The notes under the pieces were generated by a model, which was not told the DNA's origin, did not search any database, and saw nothing but the letters and a program-made list of their open reading frames with translations. Below, piece after piece: positions 19,409 to 28,764 of a DNA stretch of 64,000 nucleotides. Source of the DNA: Allochromatium warmingii (GTDB taxonomy: Bacteria; Pseudomonadota; Gammaproteobacteria; Chromatiales; Chromatiaceae); the NCBI RefSeq assembly GCF_900107145.1, contig NZ_FNOW01000004.1, forward strand, positions 35,157-99,156. The letters are read 5' to 3'. The stretch's first letter is position 1; every line of letters starts with the position of its first letter. The translations under genes and the position numbers were made by a program.

Positions 19409-21241
19409 ATGTTCGTCATTGCTACACCTCACCGCTGGCTGTGGACGCTGGGTATACTGGGCACACTGCTACTCGGATGCACCCTCAGCAGTCCGCTCTG
19501 GGCCAGCGGCGCGGACGCGGAATCAGCAAACATCGGCGGTGGCATCGACTGGTGGGCGATGAGTGTGGCGCTCTGTGGCGGGCTGGCGCTGTTTCTCTAC
19601 GGCATGGAACAGATGGCCGCTGCGCTCAAAGCCGCAGCCGGTGAGCGCATGAAAGACATTCTTGCGCGTCTGACCAGCAATCGCTTTTTGGGTGCGCTGA
19701 CCGGCGCATTTGTCACTGCGGTTATCAATTCCTCGTCGATTACCACCGTGCTAGTTGTCGGTTTTATTAGCGCCGGCTTGCTCTCGCTGTCGCAATCGGT
19801 CGGCATCATCATGGGCGCGAATATCGGCTCGACGCTCACGGCGCAGTTGATCGCCTTTCAGCTCGACAATCTGGCGCTATTGATGCTCGGCAGCGGCGTG
19901 CTGCTGCATCTGACTAGCCGCAACGAAACCGCCCGCCAATATGGTGGCCTGCTGCTGGGCTTGGGGCTGGTATTTCTCGGCATGACCATGATGAGCGAGG
20001 CCATGACCCCGCTGCGTGCCTATCCGCCGTTTCTCGATTTCATGGCCACCCTGCGCCAGCCGCTGTTAGCCATGCTCATCGCGACGATCTTTACCGGCTT
20101 GATCCAATCCTCGGCGGCGACCATTGGCATTGCGATTGTCATGGCCAGTCAAGGCTTTATGGACTTAGAAACCGGCATTGCGCTGGCATTTGGCGCGAAT
20201 ATCGGCACCTGTGTCACGGCGCTACTGGCCTCCATCGGCAAGCCCCGCGCTGCGGTGCGGGCGGCGCTGGTGCATGCGATCTTTAACGTCGCTGGGGTGC
20301 TGGTGTGGATCGGATTGATCGGCTACCTCGCCGACTGGGTGCAATGGCTGTCCCCAGCGCGGCCCGATCTGAGCGGAGCCGAACGACTGGCCGCTGAGGT
20401 GCCGCGCCAGCTGGCCAATGCGCACACGCTGTTTAATATCGCCAATACGCTGCTGTTTATCGGATTCACGACCCACCTAGCGCGGTTGGTTGAATGGCTG
20501 GTGCCGGAGCGACCCGCGAGCGCCGAGATCGAGCGCGTGCGTCCGCGTTATCTGGATGAAGAACTGCTGACCACACCAGCGCTGGCGCTCGACCGCGTGC
20601 GACTGGAGCTGCTACACATGGGCGAGCGCGTGCGCGAGATGATGCAGGCGATCATGCCAGCGATTCTCGGCGGCAATCGGCAAACGCTCTATGACATCGA
20701 GCAGATGGATGATGCCGTGGATCTGTTGCACGCTGAAATCGTGCGCTATCTGGGGCAAATCAGCCGTCAGAGCCTGACCGAACCGCAAACGCATACGCTG
20801 CTGGCGCTGTTAGCGGCGGCAAATGATCTAGAAAATATCGGCGACCTGATTGAAACCAATCTCGTCGAACTGGGCCGCGCCCGCATTGATCAAGGCGTCT
20901 CGGTGAGCGAACCAACCCGCGAAGTGCTGCTGAACTTTCATCGCACCGTCAGCCGCGCCCTCGGCACTGCACTGCAAGCGGTAGCGCAAAACAACGCGCT
21001 TGCGGCGCGGGCGGTCACGGCGATGAAACCGGAGATCAGCGCCATTGCTGATTCTGCCGCTGCCCATGAAGCGCGGCGCTTAGTCGCCGAAGAACCCAAG
21101 CGCATTCCGGCCTATACATTGGAAATCAATATCATCGAAAAGCTGCAACGGATTTATTATTTTGCAAAGCGCATGGCCAAGACGGTGGAGATAGCGGCGG
21201 CGAGCAGCCACCAGCCGTCAGTCACCAGCGAGCCGCCTTAA
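19409..21241 (+). CDS. Na+/phosphate cotransporter family protein with PhoU-like domain
   Basis: A 610-residue inner-membrane protein. The N-terminal half has two Na/Pi cotransporter repeats with the QSS-type motifs typical of this family (AVINSSSITTVLVVGFISAGLL and GLIQSSAATIGIAIVMASQG), each with GANIGT nearby. The C-terminal ~220 residues form a PhoU-like helical domain (NDLENIGDLIETNLVELG). This architecture is that of the YjbB/NptA family, which moves phosphate with sodium, often outward. It begins with a possible extra hydrophobic leader (LWTLGILGTLLLGCTL). Control by phosphate is plausible but not shown. Confidence 0.9.
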   Translation: MFVIATPHRWLWTLGILGTLLLGCTLSSPLWASGADAESANIGGGIDWWAMSVALCGGLALFLYGMEQMAAALKAAAGERMKDILARLTSNRFLGALTGAFVTAVINSSSITTVLVVGFISAGLLSLSQSVGIIMGANIGSTLTAQLIAFQLDNLALLMLGSGVLLHLTSRNETARQYGGLLLGLGLVFLGMTMMSEAMTPLRAYPPFLDFMATLRQPLLAMLIATIFTGLIQSSAATIGIAIVMASQGFMDLETGIALAFGANIGTCVTALLASIGKPRAAVRAALVHAIFNVAGVLVWIGLIGYLADWVQWLSPARPDLSGAERLAAEVPRQLANAHTLFNIANTLLFIGFTTHLARLVEWLVPERPASAEIERVRPRYLDEELLTTPALALDRVRLELLHMGERVREMMQAIMPAILGGNRQTLYDIEQMDDAVDLLHAEIVRYLGQISRQSLTEPQTHTLLALLAAANDLENIGDLIETNLVELGRARIDQGVSVSEPTREVLLNFHRTVSRALGTALQAVAQNNALAARAVTAMKPEISAIADSAAAHEARRLVAEEPKRIPAYTLEINIIEKLQRIYYFAKRMAKTVEIAAASSHQPSVTSEPP

Positions 21242-21294
21242 AAGCTGGAAGCTGATCGCTGGCGGCTGATCGCGCATAGCTTGTTCTAATAAAT

Positions 21295-21320
21295 GACGTT
21301 ATCAGTTGCTTGATAACGTC
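21295..21320. promoter_or_regulatory. Perfect 10-bp inverted repeat before HDOD gene
   Basis: GACGTTATCA and its exact complement TGATAACGTC enclose the loop GTTGCT, 22 bases before the HDOD start codon. No T-run follows, so an operator or leader hairpin is more likely than a terminator. Confidence 0.4.
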
Positions 21321-21342
21321 CGGTATCGCGGAGACTTAACGG

Positions 21343-22191
21343 ATGCAAACTGGGTTCGGGATTTACGCCAAAATCGCCCATGACATTATTGCCGGTAAAG
21401 CCAGTTTGCCGAATTTGCCCGATGCGGCGTTGCGGATTCGGCGGGCGATGCAAGACCCAAGCTGTGATTTAGCGCGGATTGAGCAGATTATTCAAACCGA
21501 TGCCGGATTGTCGGGCTATTTAATTCAAATGGCGAATAGTCCCGCCTATCGCGGTTGGCGGCAGACGAAAGATTTGAAGCGGGCACTGTCGCTCTTTGGC
21601 ATGGAGATGACGCGCAATCTGTGTTTAGGCTATTCCTTGCGCTCGATGTTTCATGGCCGCGACCCGCTGCTGAAAACGCTGCTGTTAGAACATTGGAAAC
21701 GCAGTGCCCATCGCGCCGCCTTTTGCACCGTATTAGCTGGACAGGTGCGCCATATCAGCCCAGATCGCGCCTTGCTTGCCGGATTGCTGCAAGAAATCGG
21801 GATGCCCTTGCTCTATGTGCGGCTCGAAAATACCCCCGAAGCACTCGGCGATCCCGAATTGCTGCAAGATTTAGAAGACACGTTTTGCGCAACGATCAGT
21901 CAAACGCTGTTAGCATCTTGGTGTTTAGATGCCGAATTGCAGGATGTGGCCCGCAATCGCCATAACTGGCTGCGCGATCATCGCGGCAAGGCCGATCTAG
22001 CTGACTTGGTGACACTGGTCAATCTCCACGAACTGCGCTTAGTCAACGATCCGACGCGCTATCTGCCCGATATGCAGACTATCCCCGCTTACGACAAACT
22101 CAAGCCCGGCGCGGTCAGTGTGCTGGGAACGCTGGTGATGCTCGATGAATCGGTAGACATCGCCGCAATCGAGGCGACGATGACCGGCTGA
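21343..22191 (+). CDS. HDOD domain signalling protein
   Basis: A 282-residue protein made almost entirely of an HDOD domain, the catalytically degenerate relative of HD phosphohydrolases used in bacterial signalling and cell-cycle or stress control. Typical elements are LPNLPDAALRIRRAMQDP near the start, ARIEQIIQTDAGLSGYLIQ with QMANSPAYRG, and the helical core RAALLAGLLQEIG-type segment (DRALLAGLLQEIGMPLLYV). There is no attached kinase, GGDEF or EAL domain. The partner is unknown; the nearby histidine kinase is a candidate only by proximity. Confidence 0.85.
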   Translation: MQTGFGIYAKIAHDIIAGKASLPNLPDAALRIRRAMQDPSCDLARIEQIIQTDAGLSGYLIQMANSPAYRGWRQTKDLKRALSLFGMEMTRNLCLGYSLRSMFHGRDPLLKTLLLEHWKRSAHRAAFCTVLAGQVRHISPDRALLAGLLQEIGMPLLYVRLENTPEALGDPELLQDLEDTFCATISQTLLASWCLDAELQDVARNRHNWLRDHRGKADLADLVTLVNLHELRLVNDPTRYLPDMQTIPAYDKLKPGAVSVLGTLVMLDESVDIAAIEATMTG

Positions 22192-22225
22192 GATTTTTTT
22201 GAGAGCCGCTAACTGCGCACGCTGT

Positions 22226-22711
22226 TTAGGACTGTTCGGACTGTTCCCAGCGGCAATATGGATGCTGGGCTAACTGGGAATTGAAATAACGCGGATCGGC
22301 AGAGACTTCCGCACCGAGCCAAGCGGGACGCTCAAACGTCTCGGCGACGTGTTCGAGTTCCAGTTCAGCCAGCACTAAACCGGCGTTCTCACCGACAAAG
22401 ACATCGAGATCCCACAGATGTCGCCCATGACGCACGCGATAGCGCGTTTTCTCAATCAGCGGCAAAACGGCCAATTCACGCAACAGCGTTTCGGCATCGG
22501 CGAACGGAATCGGATATTCAAATTCGCGCCGACTGATGCCTGTGGTTGCACTCTTGAGCGTCAAATACGCCTGCGTTGCATCCAGACGCACGCGCACTGT
22601 CACCGGCCCGCTTGCCGTGAGATAGCCTTGAATTAAGCGGGTTTCAGCTTCAATGTAGTCGCGCCAGCCGGCATTAATGACCAAAAATTTACGTTCAATT
22701 TCAAAAGACAT
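22226..22711 (-). CDS. CYTH domain protein (probable inorganic triphosphatase)
   Basis: A 161-residue CYTH/triphosphate-tunnel metalloenzyme. The defining ExExK motif is EIERK at residues 4-8, directly after the chosen ATG. The other tunnel residues follow in order: TVRVRL, AYLTLKS, REFEYPI, KTRYRV and WDLDVFVGENAGLVLAELEL. Single-domain bacterial members hydrolyse inorganic tripolyphosphate or similar substrates. The start codon overlaps that of the divergent histidine kinase gene (the shared bases CATG), so promoters and ribosome binding sites must lie inside the opposite gene. Confidence 0.88.
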   Translation of the reverse strand: MSFEIERKFLVINAGWRDYIEAETRLIQGYLTASGPVTVRVRLDATQAYLTLKSATTGISRREFEYPIPFADAETLLRELAVLPLIEKTRYRVRHGRHLWDLDVFVGENAGLVLAELELEHVAETFERPAWLGAEVSADPRYFNSQLAQHPYCRWEQSEQS

Positions 22712-25097
22712 GGCTTCACCACTGTCGCACTCATTACCGTCCACGCGCCTGAACGCCTTGCGCATCGCGTTGTTCTATGGCCTGTTGGCCGCACTCTGGA
22801 TTGTGCTTTCTGATGTGCTGCTGATGTGGCTACTGCCACAGCCAGCGTCGCTGCAATTCTGGATCGAGCTGGCAAAGGGCTTGGCATTTGTCAGCCTCAC
22901 CAGCCTCTTGCTTCATCTGCTCTTGCGCACCTGGGAGCGTCAAATCAGCGCCGCCTTTGTGCGCGAACATCAGAGCGAAGAACGCTATCGCAGTGTGTTT
23001 GAAAATAATCACGCCGTCATGTTCATTGTCGATCCTGAGAGCGGCGCGATTGTTGACGCGAATCCTGCGGCGGTGCAGTTTTATGGCTGGTCGCGGGAAA
23101 CGCTGCAACAGATGAATGTGATGGAGATTAACACCCGCTCGCCGGAGCAAATTCGTGCCGAAATGCAGGCGGCCAAAACCGCACGGCGGCATTATTTTGA
23201 GTTTCCGCATCGGCTCGCCGATGGTTCAGTGCGCGATGTTGAGGTCTACAGCGGGCGGATTACGCTCGATAATCGCACGCTGCTCTATTCCATTGTGCAT
23301 GATGTCACCGAGCGGCGTCGCACCTTGCAAGCGTTAGCCGCCAGTGAAGCGCGATTGCAGCAACTCTCGCTGGCCATTGAGCAAAGCCCGAATAGCATCC
23401 TGATTACCGATCTTGAAGCGCGGATTCAGTATGTCAATCAAGCGTTCCTGACCACCACCGGCTACGCGCTCAACGAAGTGCTCGGTAGCAATCCGCGTCT
23501 GCTCCAATCCGGTCAAACCCCGCACACGACTTACGCGACCATGTGGGCCACCTTGACGCTGGGGATGACGTGGAAAGGCGAGTTTCATAATCGGCGCAAA
23601 GATGGCAATAACTATATTGAGTTCGCCCATGTCGCACCGCTGCGCCAGCAGGACGGCACGATCACCCATTATGTCGCGGTCAAAGAAGACATCACCGACA
23701 AAAAGCGCATCGCCGCTGAACTCGACCAGCATCGCCATCATCTTGAAGAGCTGGTCAAGCAACGCACGGTCGAACTCACTACCGCCCGTCAGCAAGCGGA
23801 AGCGGCGAATCTCGCTAAAAGTGCATTTTTGGCCAACATGAGCCACGAAATCCGCACGCCGATGAATGGCGTGCTGGGCATGATCGAACTGCTGGCGCTC
23901 ACGCCGCTCACGCCCGAGCAAACGCAACGGCTCAATACTATCCGCGAATCTGGGAAATCACTGCTGCATCTGATCGACGATATTTTAGATTTTTCCAAAA
24001 TCGAAGCCGGACGGCTCGAACTCGAACAAGCGCCGGTCGCACTCGCGCCGCTGGTGGCCGATCTCTGCGCGGCGCTCGAACCGCTGGCCAGTTCGCGGGC
24101 GGTCGATCTGCGCTATACCATCGCGCCCACACTGCCGGAATGGGTAAACTCCGATGCCGTGCGCTTGCGCCAACTGCTCTATAACTTGGTGGGCAATGGC
24201 ATCAAGTTCGCGCAGGGTCACGACGGTCAGCGCGGCTGGGTGCAAGTGCGACTCGAACCGGCGACCGATCCAGCCTACACCCTAACCTTGAGCGTTGCCG
24301 ACAATGGCATTGGCATGTCGGCTGAGGCGCAAGCGCAACTGTTTAAACCCTTTGGTCAGGCGGAAGCCTCAACCACGCGCCGCTTTGGTGGCACCGGATT
24401 GGGCTTAACCATTTGCAAACGGATTGTCGATTTACTGGGCGGCGTGATGACCGTTGACAGTGCGCCGCAATGTGGTGCGACCTTTAGCGTACAGCTTCCG
24501 CTGGAAGCTGCCGCGATACCGCCAAGCACACCTGCGCTGGAGCGTCCCGCTGCTGCGCCGCCGGAACCCGCGCCCACACCAGAACCGACCGCATCCGCGC
24601 CTGCGGCACCGATACCTGCGCCCGCAGGTGAGCGCCGCTTGCTGATCGCTGAAGATGACGAGATCAATCAAGAAGTCATCCAATTACAGCTTGATATGCT
24701 TGGCTATCAAGTCGATATCGCCAATCATGGCTTAGAAGCCCTAGAGCTGTGGCGGCGCAATCGCGGGCGTTATCTGGCGCTGTTGACTGATTTGCACATG
24801 CCACAGATGGACGGCTACAGCCTGACGGCCGCGATTCGCCGCGAAGAGGCTGAACACAACGAGCGCACCGGACAAACTGAACATCTGCCGATTCTTGCGC
24901 TTACGGCTAACGCGCTACGCGGTGAGGCCGAACGCGCTCAGGAACTGGGGATGGATGCGTATTTGACCAAGCCGCTGATGCTCGAAGATCTGGAACGGGC
25001 GCTGATACAGTGGTTGGGAACTGCGCCGCCGTCCCCACATCCAGACGCCAACGGCCAGACACTGGATGCACAGTCGAGCGCCGCTCCGCTATCCTAG
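22710..25097 (+). CDS. Hybrid sensor histidine kinase (2 TM, 2 PAS, HisKA, HATPase, REC)
   Basis: About 795 residues, inner membrane. Two close hydrophobic segments near the N-terminus ([20 protein letters not shown] and [16 protein letters not shown]) leave little periplasmic sensor. Two PAS domains follow (about 80-200 and 210-330), then a coiled coil, the HisKA domain with phospho-acceptor His379 in [10 protein letters not shown], and the ATPase domain ([25 protein letters not shown]). A Pro/Ala-rich linker leads to a receiver domain with phospho-acceptor Asp694 in [11 protein letters not shown]. The signal is probably cytoplasmic, sensed by PAS. An in-frame ATG at 22677 would overlap the CYTH gene further. 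No response-regulator output gene is adjacent. Confidence 0.93.
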   Translation: MASPLSHSLPSTRLNALRIALFYGLLAALWIVLSDVLLMWLLPQPASLQFWIELAKGLAFVSLTSLLLHLLLRTWERQISAAFVREHQSEERYRSVFENNHAVMFIVDPESGAIVDANPAAVQFYGWSRETLQQMNVMEINTRSPEQIRAEMQAAKTARRHYFEFPHRLADGSVRDVEVYSGRITLDNRTLLYSIVHDVTERRRTLQALAASEARLQQLSLAIEQSPNSILITDLEARIQYVNQAFLTTTGYALNEVLGSNPRLLQSGQTPHTTYATMWATLTLGMTWKGEFHNRRKDGNNYIEFAHVAPLRQQDGTITHYVAVKEDITDKKRIAAELDQHRHHLEELVKQRTVELTTARQQAEAANLAKSAFLANMSHEIRTPMNGVLGMIELLALTPLTPEQTQRLNTIRESGKSLLHLIDDILDFSKIEAGRLELEQAPVALAPLVADLCAALEPLASSRAVDLRYTIAPTLPEWVNSDAVRLRQLLYNLVGNGIKFAQGHDGQRGWVQVRLEPATDPAYTLTLSVADNGIGMSAEAQAQLFKPFGQAEASTTRRFGGTGLGLTICKRIVDLLGGVMTVDSAPQCGATFSVQLPLEAAAIPPSTPALERPAAAPPEPAPTPEPTASAPAAPIPAPAGERRLLIAEDDEINQEVIQLQLDMLGYQVDIANHGLEALELWRRNRGRYLALLTDLHMPQMDGYSLTAAIRREEAEHNERTGQTEHLPILALTANALRGEAERAQELGMDAYLTKPLMLEDLERALIQWLGTAPPSPHPDANGQTLDAQSSAAPLS

Positions 25098-25214
25098 CGT
25101 CGGAACAGACGTTGGAACTTGGCGCATGGCGTTCGGTCTGAACCTCGGCAATTCTGCCAAATCCATGACTTTTTCCCTTGACTTAACCTGACACAAACAG
25201 GAGTAACTTTCGAC

Positions 25215-25886
25215 ATGGCTAATCCGGGTATTTCCTTTGTTAAAACGACTGAATCCATAGTCGCAGCTAACAAGGTACTCAAAAACACCTATCTGCTGCT
25301 GTCGGCCACCCTCGGCTTCAGCGCCCTGACCGCCATGCTGTCGCTTGCGCTGGACGTGCCAAGCTGGGCGTATCTGGCCTCAGTAATTGTCTCGATGGTG
25401 CTGGGGATGTTCGTGCTACCGCGCACGGCGAACTCTGCTACTGGGATCGGTGTGATTTTTGCGATTACCGGTCTGCTGGGTTTTGGACTCGGTTCTATTC
25501 TTGATGTTTATCTCGCCCTACCCAACGGCCCGCAGACCGTAGGTTTGGCTTTTGGTGGCACGGCGGCGATCTTTTTAGGGCTATCGGGCTATGCACTGTC
25601 GAGCAAGCGCGATTTCAGCTTCATCGGCGGCTTTATCTTCGCCGGTATGATGGTGGTAATGCTGGCGGTGATTGCCAACATCTTCCTGCACATTCCGGCG
25701 CTATCGCTGGCAATCTCGTCGGTCATCATTCTATTGATGAGCGGCTTTATCCTGTTCGATACCAGCCGCATCGCACGCGGTGAAGAGACCAACTACATCA
25801 TGGCCACTTACGGCCTGTATCTGAGCATCTTCAACATCTTCGTCAGCCTGTTGCAGATTCTCGGCATCATGGGCGGCGACGACTGA
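25215..25886 (+). CDS. Bax inhibitor-1/YccA family membrane protein
   Basis: A 223-residue membrane protein with seven hydrophobic segments and the conserved ends of the family: the N-terminal VLKNTYLLLSATLGFSALTA and the C-terminal SGFILFDTSRIARGEETNYI. Bacterial YccA interacts with the FtsH protease; other family members are pH-sensitive calcium leak channels. A good AGGAG site lies 10-14 bases before the ATG. An intrinsic terminator follows at 25939. The FtsH modulators hflK and hflC also lie in this window, about 11 kb away. Confidence 0.92.
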   Translation: MANPGISFVKTTESIVAANKVLKNTYLLLSATLGFSALTAMLSLALDVPSWAYLASVIVSMVLGMFVLPRTANSATGIGVIFAITGLLGFGLGSILDVYLALPNGPQTVGLAFGGTAAIFLGLSGYALSSKRDFSFIGGFIFAGMMVVMLAVIANIFLHIPALSLAISSVIILLMSGFILFDTSRIARGEETNYIMATYGLYLSIFNIFVSLLQILGIMGGDD

Positions 25887-25938
25887 TCTCACGTCCGTGC
25901 ATCATGCTTGACTTGATGCGTGATGCTTAAAAAAACGG

Positions 25939-25962
25939 CCCCGGCTTCGCGCCGGGTTTTTT
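25939..25962 (+). terminator. Intrinsic terminator after the Bax inhibitor-1 gene
   Basis: A GC stem (CCCGGC-TTCGC-GCCGGG, 25940-25956) is followed by six T residues and preceded by a run of A, so it could work on both strands. Its position 53 bases after the stop codon fits a rho-independent terminator. Confidence 0.9.
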
Positions 25963-25990
25963 GTTTCACGTTCACTCATCGAGGTGCCGC

Positions 25991-26176
25991 ATGGAACTGT
26001 TTTTACAGATCACCGCCGCGATTCTGTTCGGCATGATGCTGTTTTTGCTCTGGCCGGTGTACAAACACTGGCAGGAACACGGCCCTAAAGCCCAGTCCGG
26101 CGATTGGGCGGCGGCGCTGCTGCCGTTGGGCGCGGTGGTGGTATTTGTCGTGTTGTTGGTGATGGCGGTGCAGTGA
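25991..26176 (+). CDS. Small two-helix membrane protein, unknown function
   Basis: A 61-residue protein starting MELFLQITAAILFGMMLF, with hydrophobic segments at about 3-23 and 42-60 separated by a short charged loop (KHWQEHGPKAQSGDW). I do not recognise the family. GAGG lies 6-9 bases upstream of the chosen ATG; an upstream TTG frame would include terminator sequence and is unlikely. The lipoprotein gene begins 63 bases downstream, so the two may be co-transcribed. Confidence 0.65.
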   Translation: MELFLQITAAILFGMMLFLLWPVYKHWQEHGPKAQSGDWAAALLPLGAVVVFVVLLVMAVQ

Positions 26177-26238
26177 GAGCGATACGCGGTGCTTGTGATA
26201 GAGTAACGCGCTTTGTTTATCAGGGAGATTTGCCGCTC

Positions 26239-26670
26239 ATGCCCATCACCACTCACCGCTTGATCCTGACGGCCACGACGCTGCTCTTGCTGGTTGGCTG
26301 TCAATTCGCGCCGCTCAAATCTGATGCACCGACATCAACGACGCCTGACGCATCCGCACCTGCTGCGGTCAACACTGAAACACCCGCCAATCCGTGCGTA
26401 GCCAATTGCGACACGGCCAAAACACAATGCGAAGAGCGGCAACGCCTGCGCGAGCAGTTATGTCAAGAACAGGTCACGCGCCTCCAGAACGACCGCACGC
26501 CATGCAACACCACGACTAATCCGCTTTGCCCCAAGCCGACTGCTTGCTTAGGTGAGGACATGCGCCTGTGCCGTGTGCAGCATCAAGAATGCCTCGCCCG
26601 CTGTGCTGCCGTCCCGCCGCTGAAGCCAAAAACGCCAGCGCCTGAATCAGCTAACCCAGCACAACCCTGA
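26239..26670 (+). CDS. Cysteine-rich lipoprotein, unknown function
   Basis: A 143-residue predicted lipoprotein. The signal peptide runs to a clear lipobox, LLLLVGC, with the modified cysteine at about residue 20. After a Thr/Ser/Pro-rich linker comes a cysteine-rich helical region ([20 protein letters not shown], then CPKPTACLG and [12 protein letters not shown]) with eleven cysteines in about 75 residues, which could form disulfides in the periplasm or bind metal. The tail is Pro/Ala-rich. The ATG at 26239 has GGGAG 11-15 bases upstream. Its stop overlaps the next start (TGATG), coupling it to the SMR exporter gene. The family is not recognised. Confidence 0.75.
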   Translation: MPITTHRLILTATTLLLLVGCQFAPLKSDAPTSTTPDASAPAAVNTETPANPCVANCDTAKTQCEERQRLREQLCQEQVTRLQNDRTPCNTTTNPLCPKPTACLGEDMRLCRVQHQECLARCAAVPPLKPKTPAPESANPAQP

Positions 26671-26993
26671 TGGCATGGCTGTATCTGTTCATCGCCGGAC
26701 TGTTTGAATGGGGCTGGCCGGTCGGACTCAAGCTCGGCGTCACTGACAACGGCCTGCATTGGGGCTGGATTCTGTTCGCCGTGTTCTGTATGACGGCCAG
26801 CGGCGTACTGCTGTTGATCGCGCAAAAAACGCTCCCGATTGGGACGGCTTACGCGGTTTGGACGGGGATCGGTGCGGTCGGCACCTTCGTGCTGGGGATT
26901 TTAGTGTTTGGCGAACCGGCCACACTCGCCCGCATGTTTTTTGTGAGCTTGATTGTGGTGGGGATTGTGGGATTGAAGCTGGCGTCGGATTGA
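26670..26993 (+). CDS. gdx: SMR family guanidinium exporter (Gdx/SugE type)
   Basis: A 107-residue small multidrug resistance protein with four membrane helices. The first helix carries the essential glutamate ([14 protein letters not shown], Glu13), and the third has the SugE/Gdx signature [16 protein letters not shown] followed by GILVFGEP. The W-G-W-P-V-G-L-K pattern favours the Gdx subgroup (guanidinium/proton antiport) over EmrE-type multidrug pumps. It is translationally coupled to the lipoprotein gene. No guanidine riboswitch is recognisable directly upstream. The dispersed repeat at 27006 follows the stop. Confidence 0.88.
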   Translation: MAWLYLFIAGLFEWGWPVGLKLGVTDNGLHWGWILFAVFCMTASGVLLLIAQKTLPIGTAYAVWTGIGAVGTFVLGILVFGEPATLARMFFVSLIVVGIVGLKLASD

Positions 26994-27005
26994 GGATTGA
27001 GAATT

Positions 27006-27112
27006 TAGACAGGATTAACAGGATGTTTCAGGATGAACAGGATTAAAAATGATTTTAAAAACAAGATCTTAAAAATCCTGTCAATCCTGAAACATCCTGT
27101 TAATCCTGTCTA
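27006..27112. repeat. Dispersed GACAGGATTAACAGG palindromic repeat, copy 2
   Basis: A 107-base inverted repeat between two convergent genes. It begins TAGACAGGATTAACAGGAT, ends with the exact complement, and contains CATCCTGTTAATCCTG words, with an AT-rich centre. It shares its arms with the copy at 6893-6984. It would form a long hairpin at the 3' end of both neighbouring genes. Confidence 0.88.
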
Positions 27113-27120
27113 AAAATCAG

Positions 27121-27735
27121 CTAAACCGAATCGGCAACCGCTTCATCATCAGTATTTTTCGCCTTGCGACGCGGCAACACCGGCAGTTCCTCATCGACCG
27201 CAATCACCCGCAACGCTCGCTCTTCCGCCGCAAGCCGTTTAGCCGCAATCGCTTTTTCCTGCCGCGCCCGCACCGTATAGCCCAGCGCCGCACCACCGGC
27301 ACCGGCCAGCGTCGCTAATCCCAGCGTCATAAACTGCGCCAGCATCATCGCTACACCGATACCAAAGGTGCCGCCGACGACTAAGCCGGTTTTGAGACTC
27401 AACCCAGCCGAAGCACGTTTTTTGACCTTCGCAGCCAGATTCGCCGCCTCGCGGGTCGCCTTGACGCGCTGTTGTTCGGCGCGAACGCGGATTTTTTCGC
27501 GTTCTTTAGAATGCCGCTCACTGACTCGCGACACCACGCGCTGTCGATCCGCTGAAACGATGGTGTTAAACCACAGCGCCACCATCACCGCAATCGCCCC
27601 ACCTAATAGCGCAAATAACGGCCAGGTTGTCATCCAATCGGTCTGGTACGCGGTATAAATCAACAGAACCGTGACCCCTTGCAGCAGCACGATCCCGATG
27701 AGAAAACGGATAAAACTTCCGAGACCAAAGGGCAT
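27121..27735 (-). CDS. Membrane protein with coiled coil, unknown function
   Basis: A 204-residue protein. Two N-terminal hydrophobic helices (about 7-28 and 40-58) are followed by a strongly charged, probably coiled-coil segment (about 60-105, rich in Arg, Lys and Glu), then a glycine/alanine-rich hydrophobic hairpin (about 112-150) and a charged tail. I do not recognise the family. The layout of helix pairs around a coiled coil hints at a scaffold or membrane-shaping protein, but that is speculation. It ends 9 bases from the large palindromic repeat. Confidence 0.65.
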   Translation of the reverse strand: MPFGLGSFIRFLIGIVLLQGVTVLLIYTAYQTDWMTTWPLFALLGGAIAVMVALWFNTIVSADRQRVVSRVSERHSKEREKIRVRAEQQRVKATREAANLAAKVKKRASAGLSLKTGLVVGGTFGIGVAMMLAQFMTLGLATLAGAGGAALGYTVRARQEKAIAAKRLAAEERALRVIAVDEELPVLPRRKAKNTDDEAVADSV

Positions 27736-27797
27736 AATGTGTATCGCTCTTGAGCGTTCAGTCAGGTTAAAAATGCAAATTCGGCATTCAGATTCGA

Positions 27798-28703
27798 TCA
27801 GATCAACACAATCCAGCGCGGCGCGGGCTTCGCTGGCGCTGGGCGTAACTGCGCTGCCAGATCAAGCAACCGCTGGCGCAGTGCCGCCAGACTGTCCGGT
27901 CGCCCGCTCAGCTCGAGCGGGATGTCACGATCATAGGCATCGACCAAGCTGTACACATGCTCCGACCCCAGCGTGGACAAATCGGCGACTAAACGCGGTG
28001 CATCGGCGGTCAGCGGCAGCAAACTCGGTTCCAGTCCGGCGATCAAAAATGGCCCCGCGCCGCGCTCGATCTGGGTTGCAACCCGCGCCTGCCCGCGCTG
28101 GCGCAGCAGCTCACCGAGTTGACGGCGCATCAGATTGGACAGATCGACCGCCACCAAATCCATCAGCGGCGCATTCGGGGCGCGTCCGGCGCGAATCGGG
28201 ATCACAAAGACATGCGCTTCAGCACTGGGCGCGGCGCTGGTTTCAGGTGTTTCACTTGGCGTGGCGACATAGGTCTCGATCATCCGAAACAGTTCACTGT
28301 GACGGGTGAGCGCCGCACCGCTGGCCCGCTCAAATCCAGCACCGAGCAGCACAAATGTGTACAGGCCATAGCCGGGCAAGGCGTCCTCATAGAGCCGATT
28401 GAGCGCGATGTCGGTCACAAGCTGCACACTCTGTCCGGCTGACGGAAAATAGAGCATCCCGTAGCCTGCGCCCGCATCCTCAGCCGCGAATGGGTCGGCG
28501 GCTTGCTCAGAAGGCGGCTGGGCATCAGGCTGGCGCGAAGTCGGGAGCAGCGGTGCCGCGACTGCACTTCCGGGCGGTCGGGACACGGGCGGTTGCTCCA
28601 CGACCGGCGGCGCAGTTGCACAGCCAGTCAGCGCCAGCCCGAGCAGCACCGAACACAGCACGCCTGCGCAGCGTGGAAAATCAAGACAAAAAACGCCAGT
28701 CAT
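27798..28703 (-). CDS. Predicted lipoprotein, unknown function
   Basis: About 301 residues. The chosen start (MTGVFCLDFPRCAG) leads into a signal peptide ending in the lipobox LALTGC, so the protein should be lipid-anchored outside the cytoplasm. A Pro-rich stretch follows, then a globular alpha/beta domain containing FVIPIRAGR, LMDLVAVDLSNLMRRQLGEL and LYSLVDAYDRDIP-like segments. The end (AKPAPRWIVLI) is hydrophobic. I do not recognise the family. It follows bioA by 61 bases on the same strand and may be transcribed with it, without an obvious link in function. Confidence 0.7.
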   Translation of the reverse strand: MTGVFCLDFPRCAGVLCSVLLGLALTGCATAPPVVEQPPVSRPPGSAVAAPLLPTSRQPDAQPPSEQAADPFAAEDAGAGYGMLYFPSAGQSVQLVTDIALNRLYEDALPGYGLYTFVLLGAGFERASGAALTRHSELFRMIETYVATPSETPETSAAPSAEAHVFVIPIRAGRAPNAPLMDLVAVDLSNLMRRQLGELLRQRGQARVATQIERGAGPFLIAGLEPSLLPLTADAPRLVADLSTLGSEHVYSLVDAYDRDIPLELSGRPDSLAALRQRLLDLAAQLRPAPAKPAPRWIVLI

Positions 28704-28764
28704 GCACTCAAGCCAATCTGTCGAAAGCCACGCATCATACAGGGCAGGCCGCGCAAAATCCCGA

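Noticed and set aside
26177..26238. Guanidine riboswitch upstream of the SMR exporter operon
   Set aside because: The leader is short and I could not identify the conserved guanidine-I or -II motifs; the exporter is coupled to a lipoprotein gene instead.
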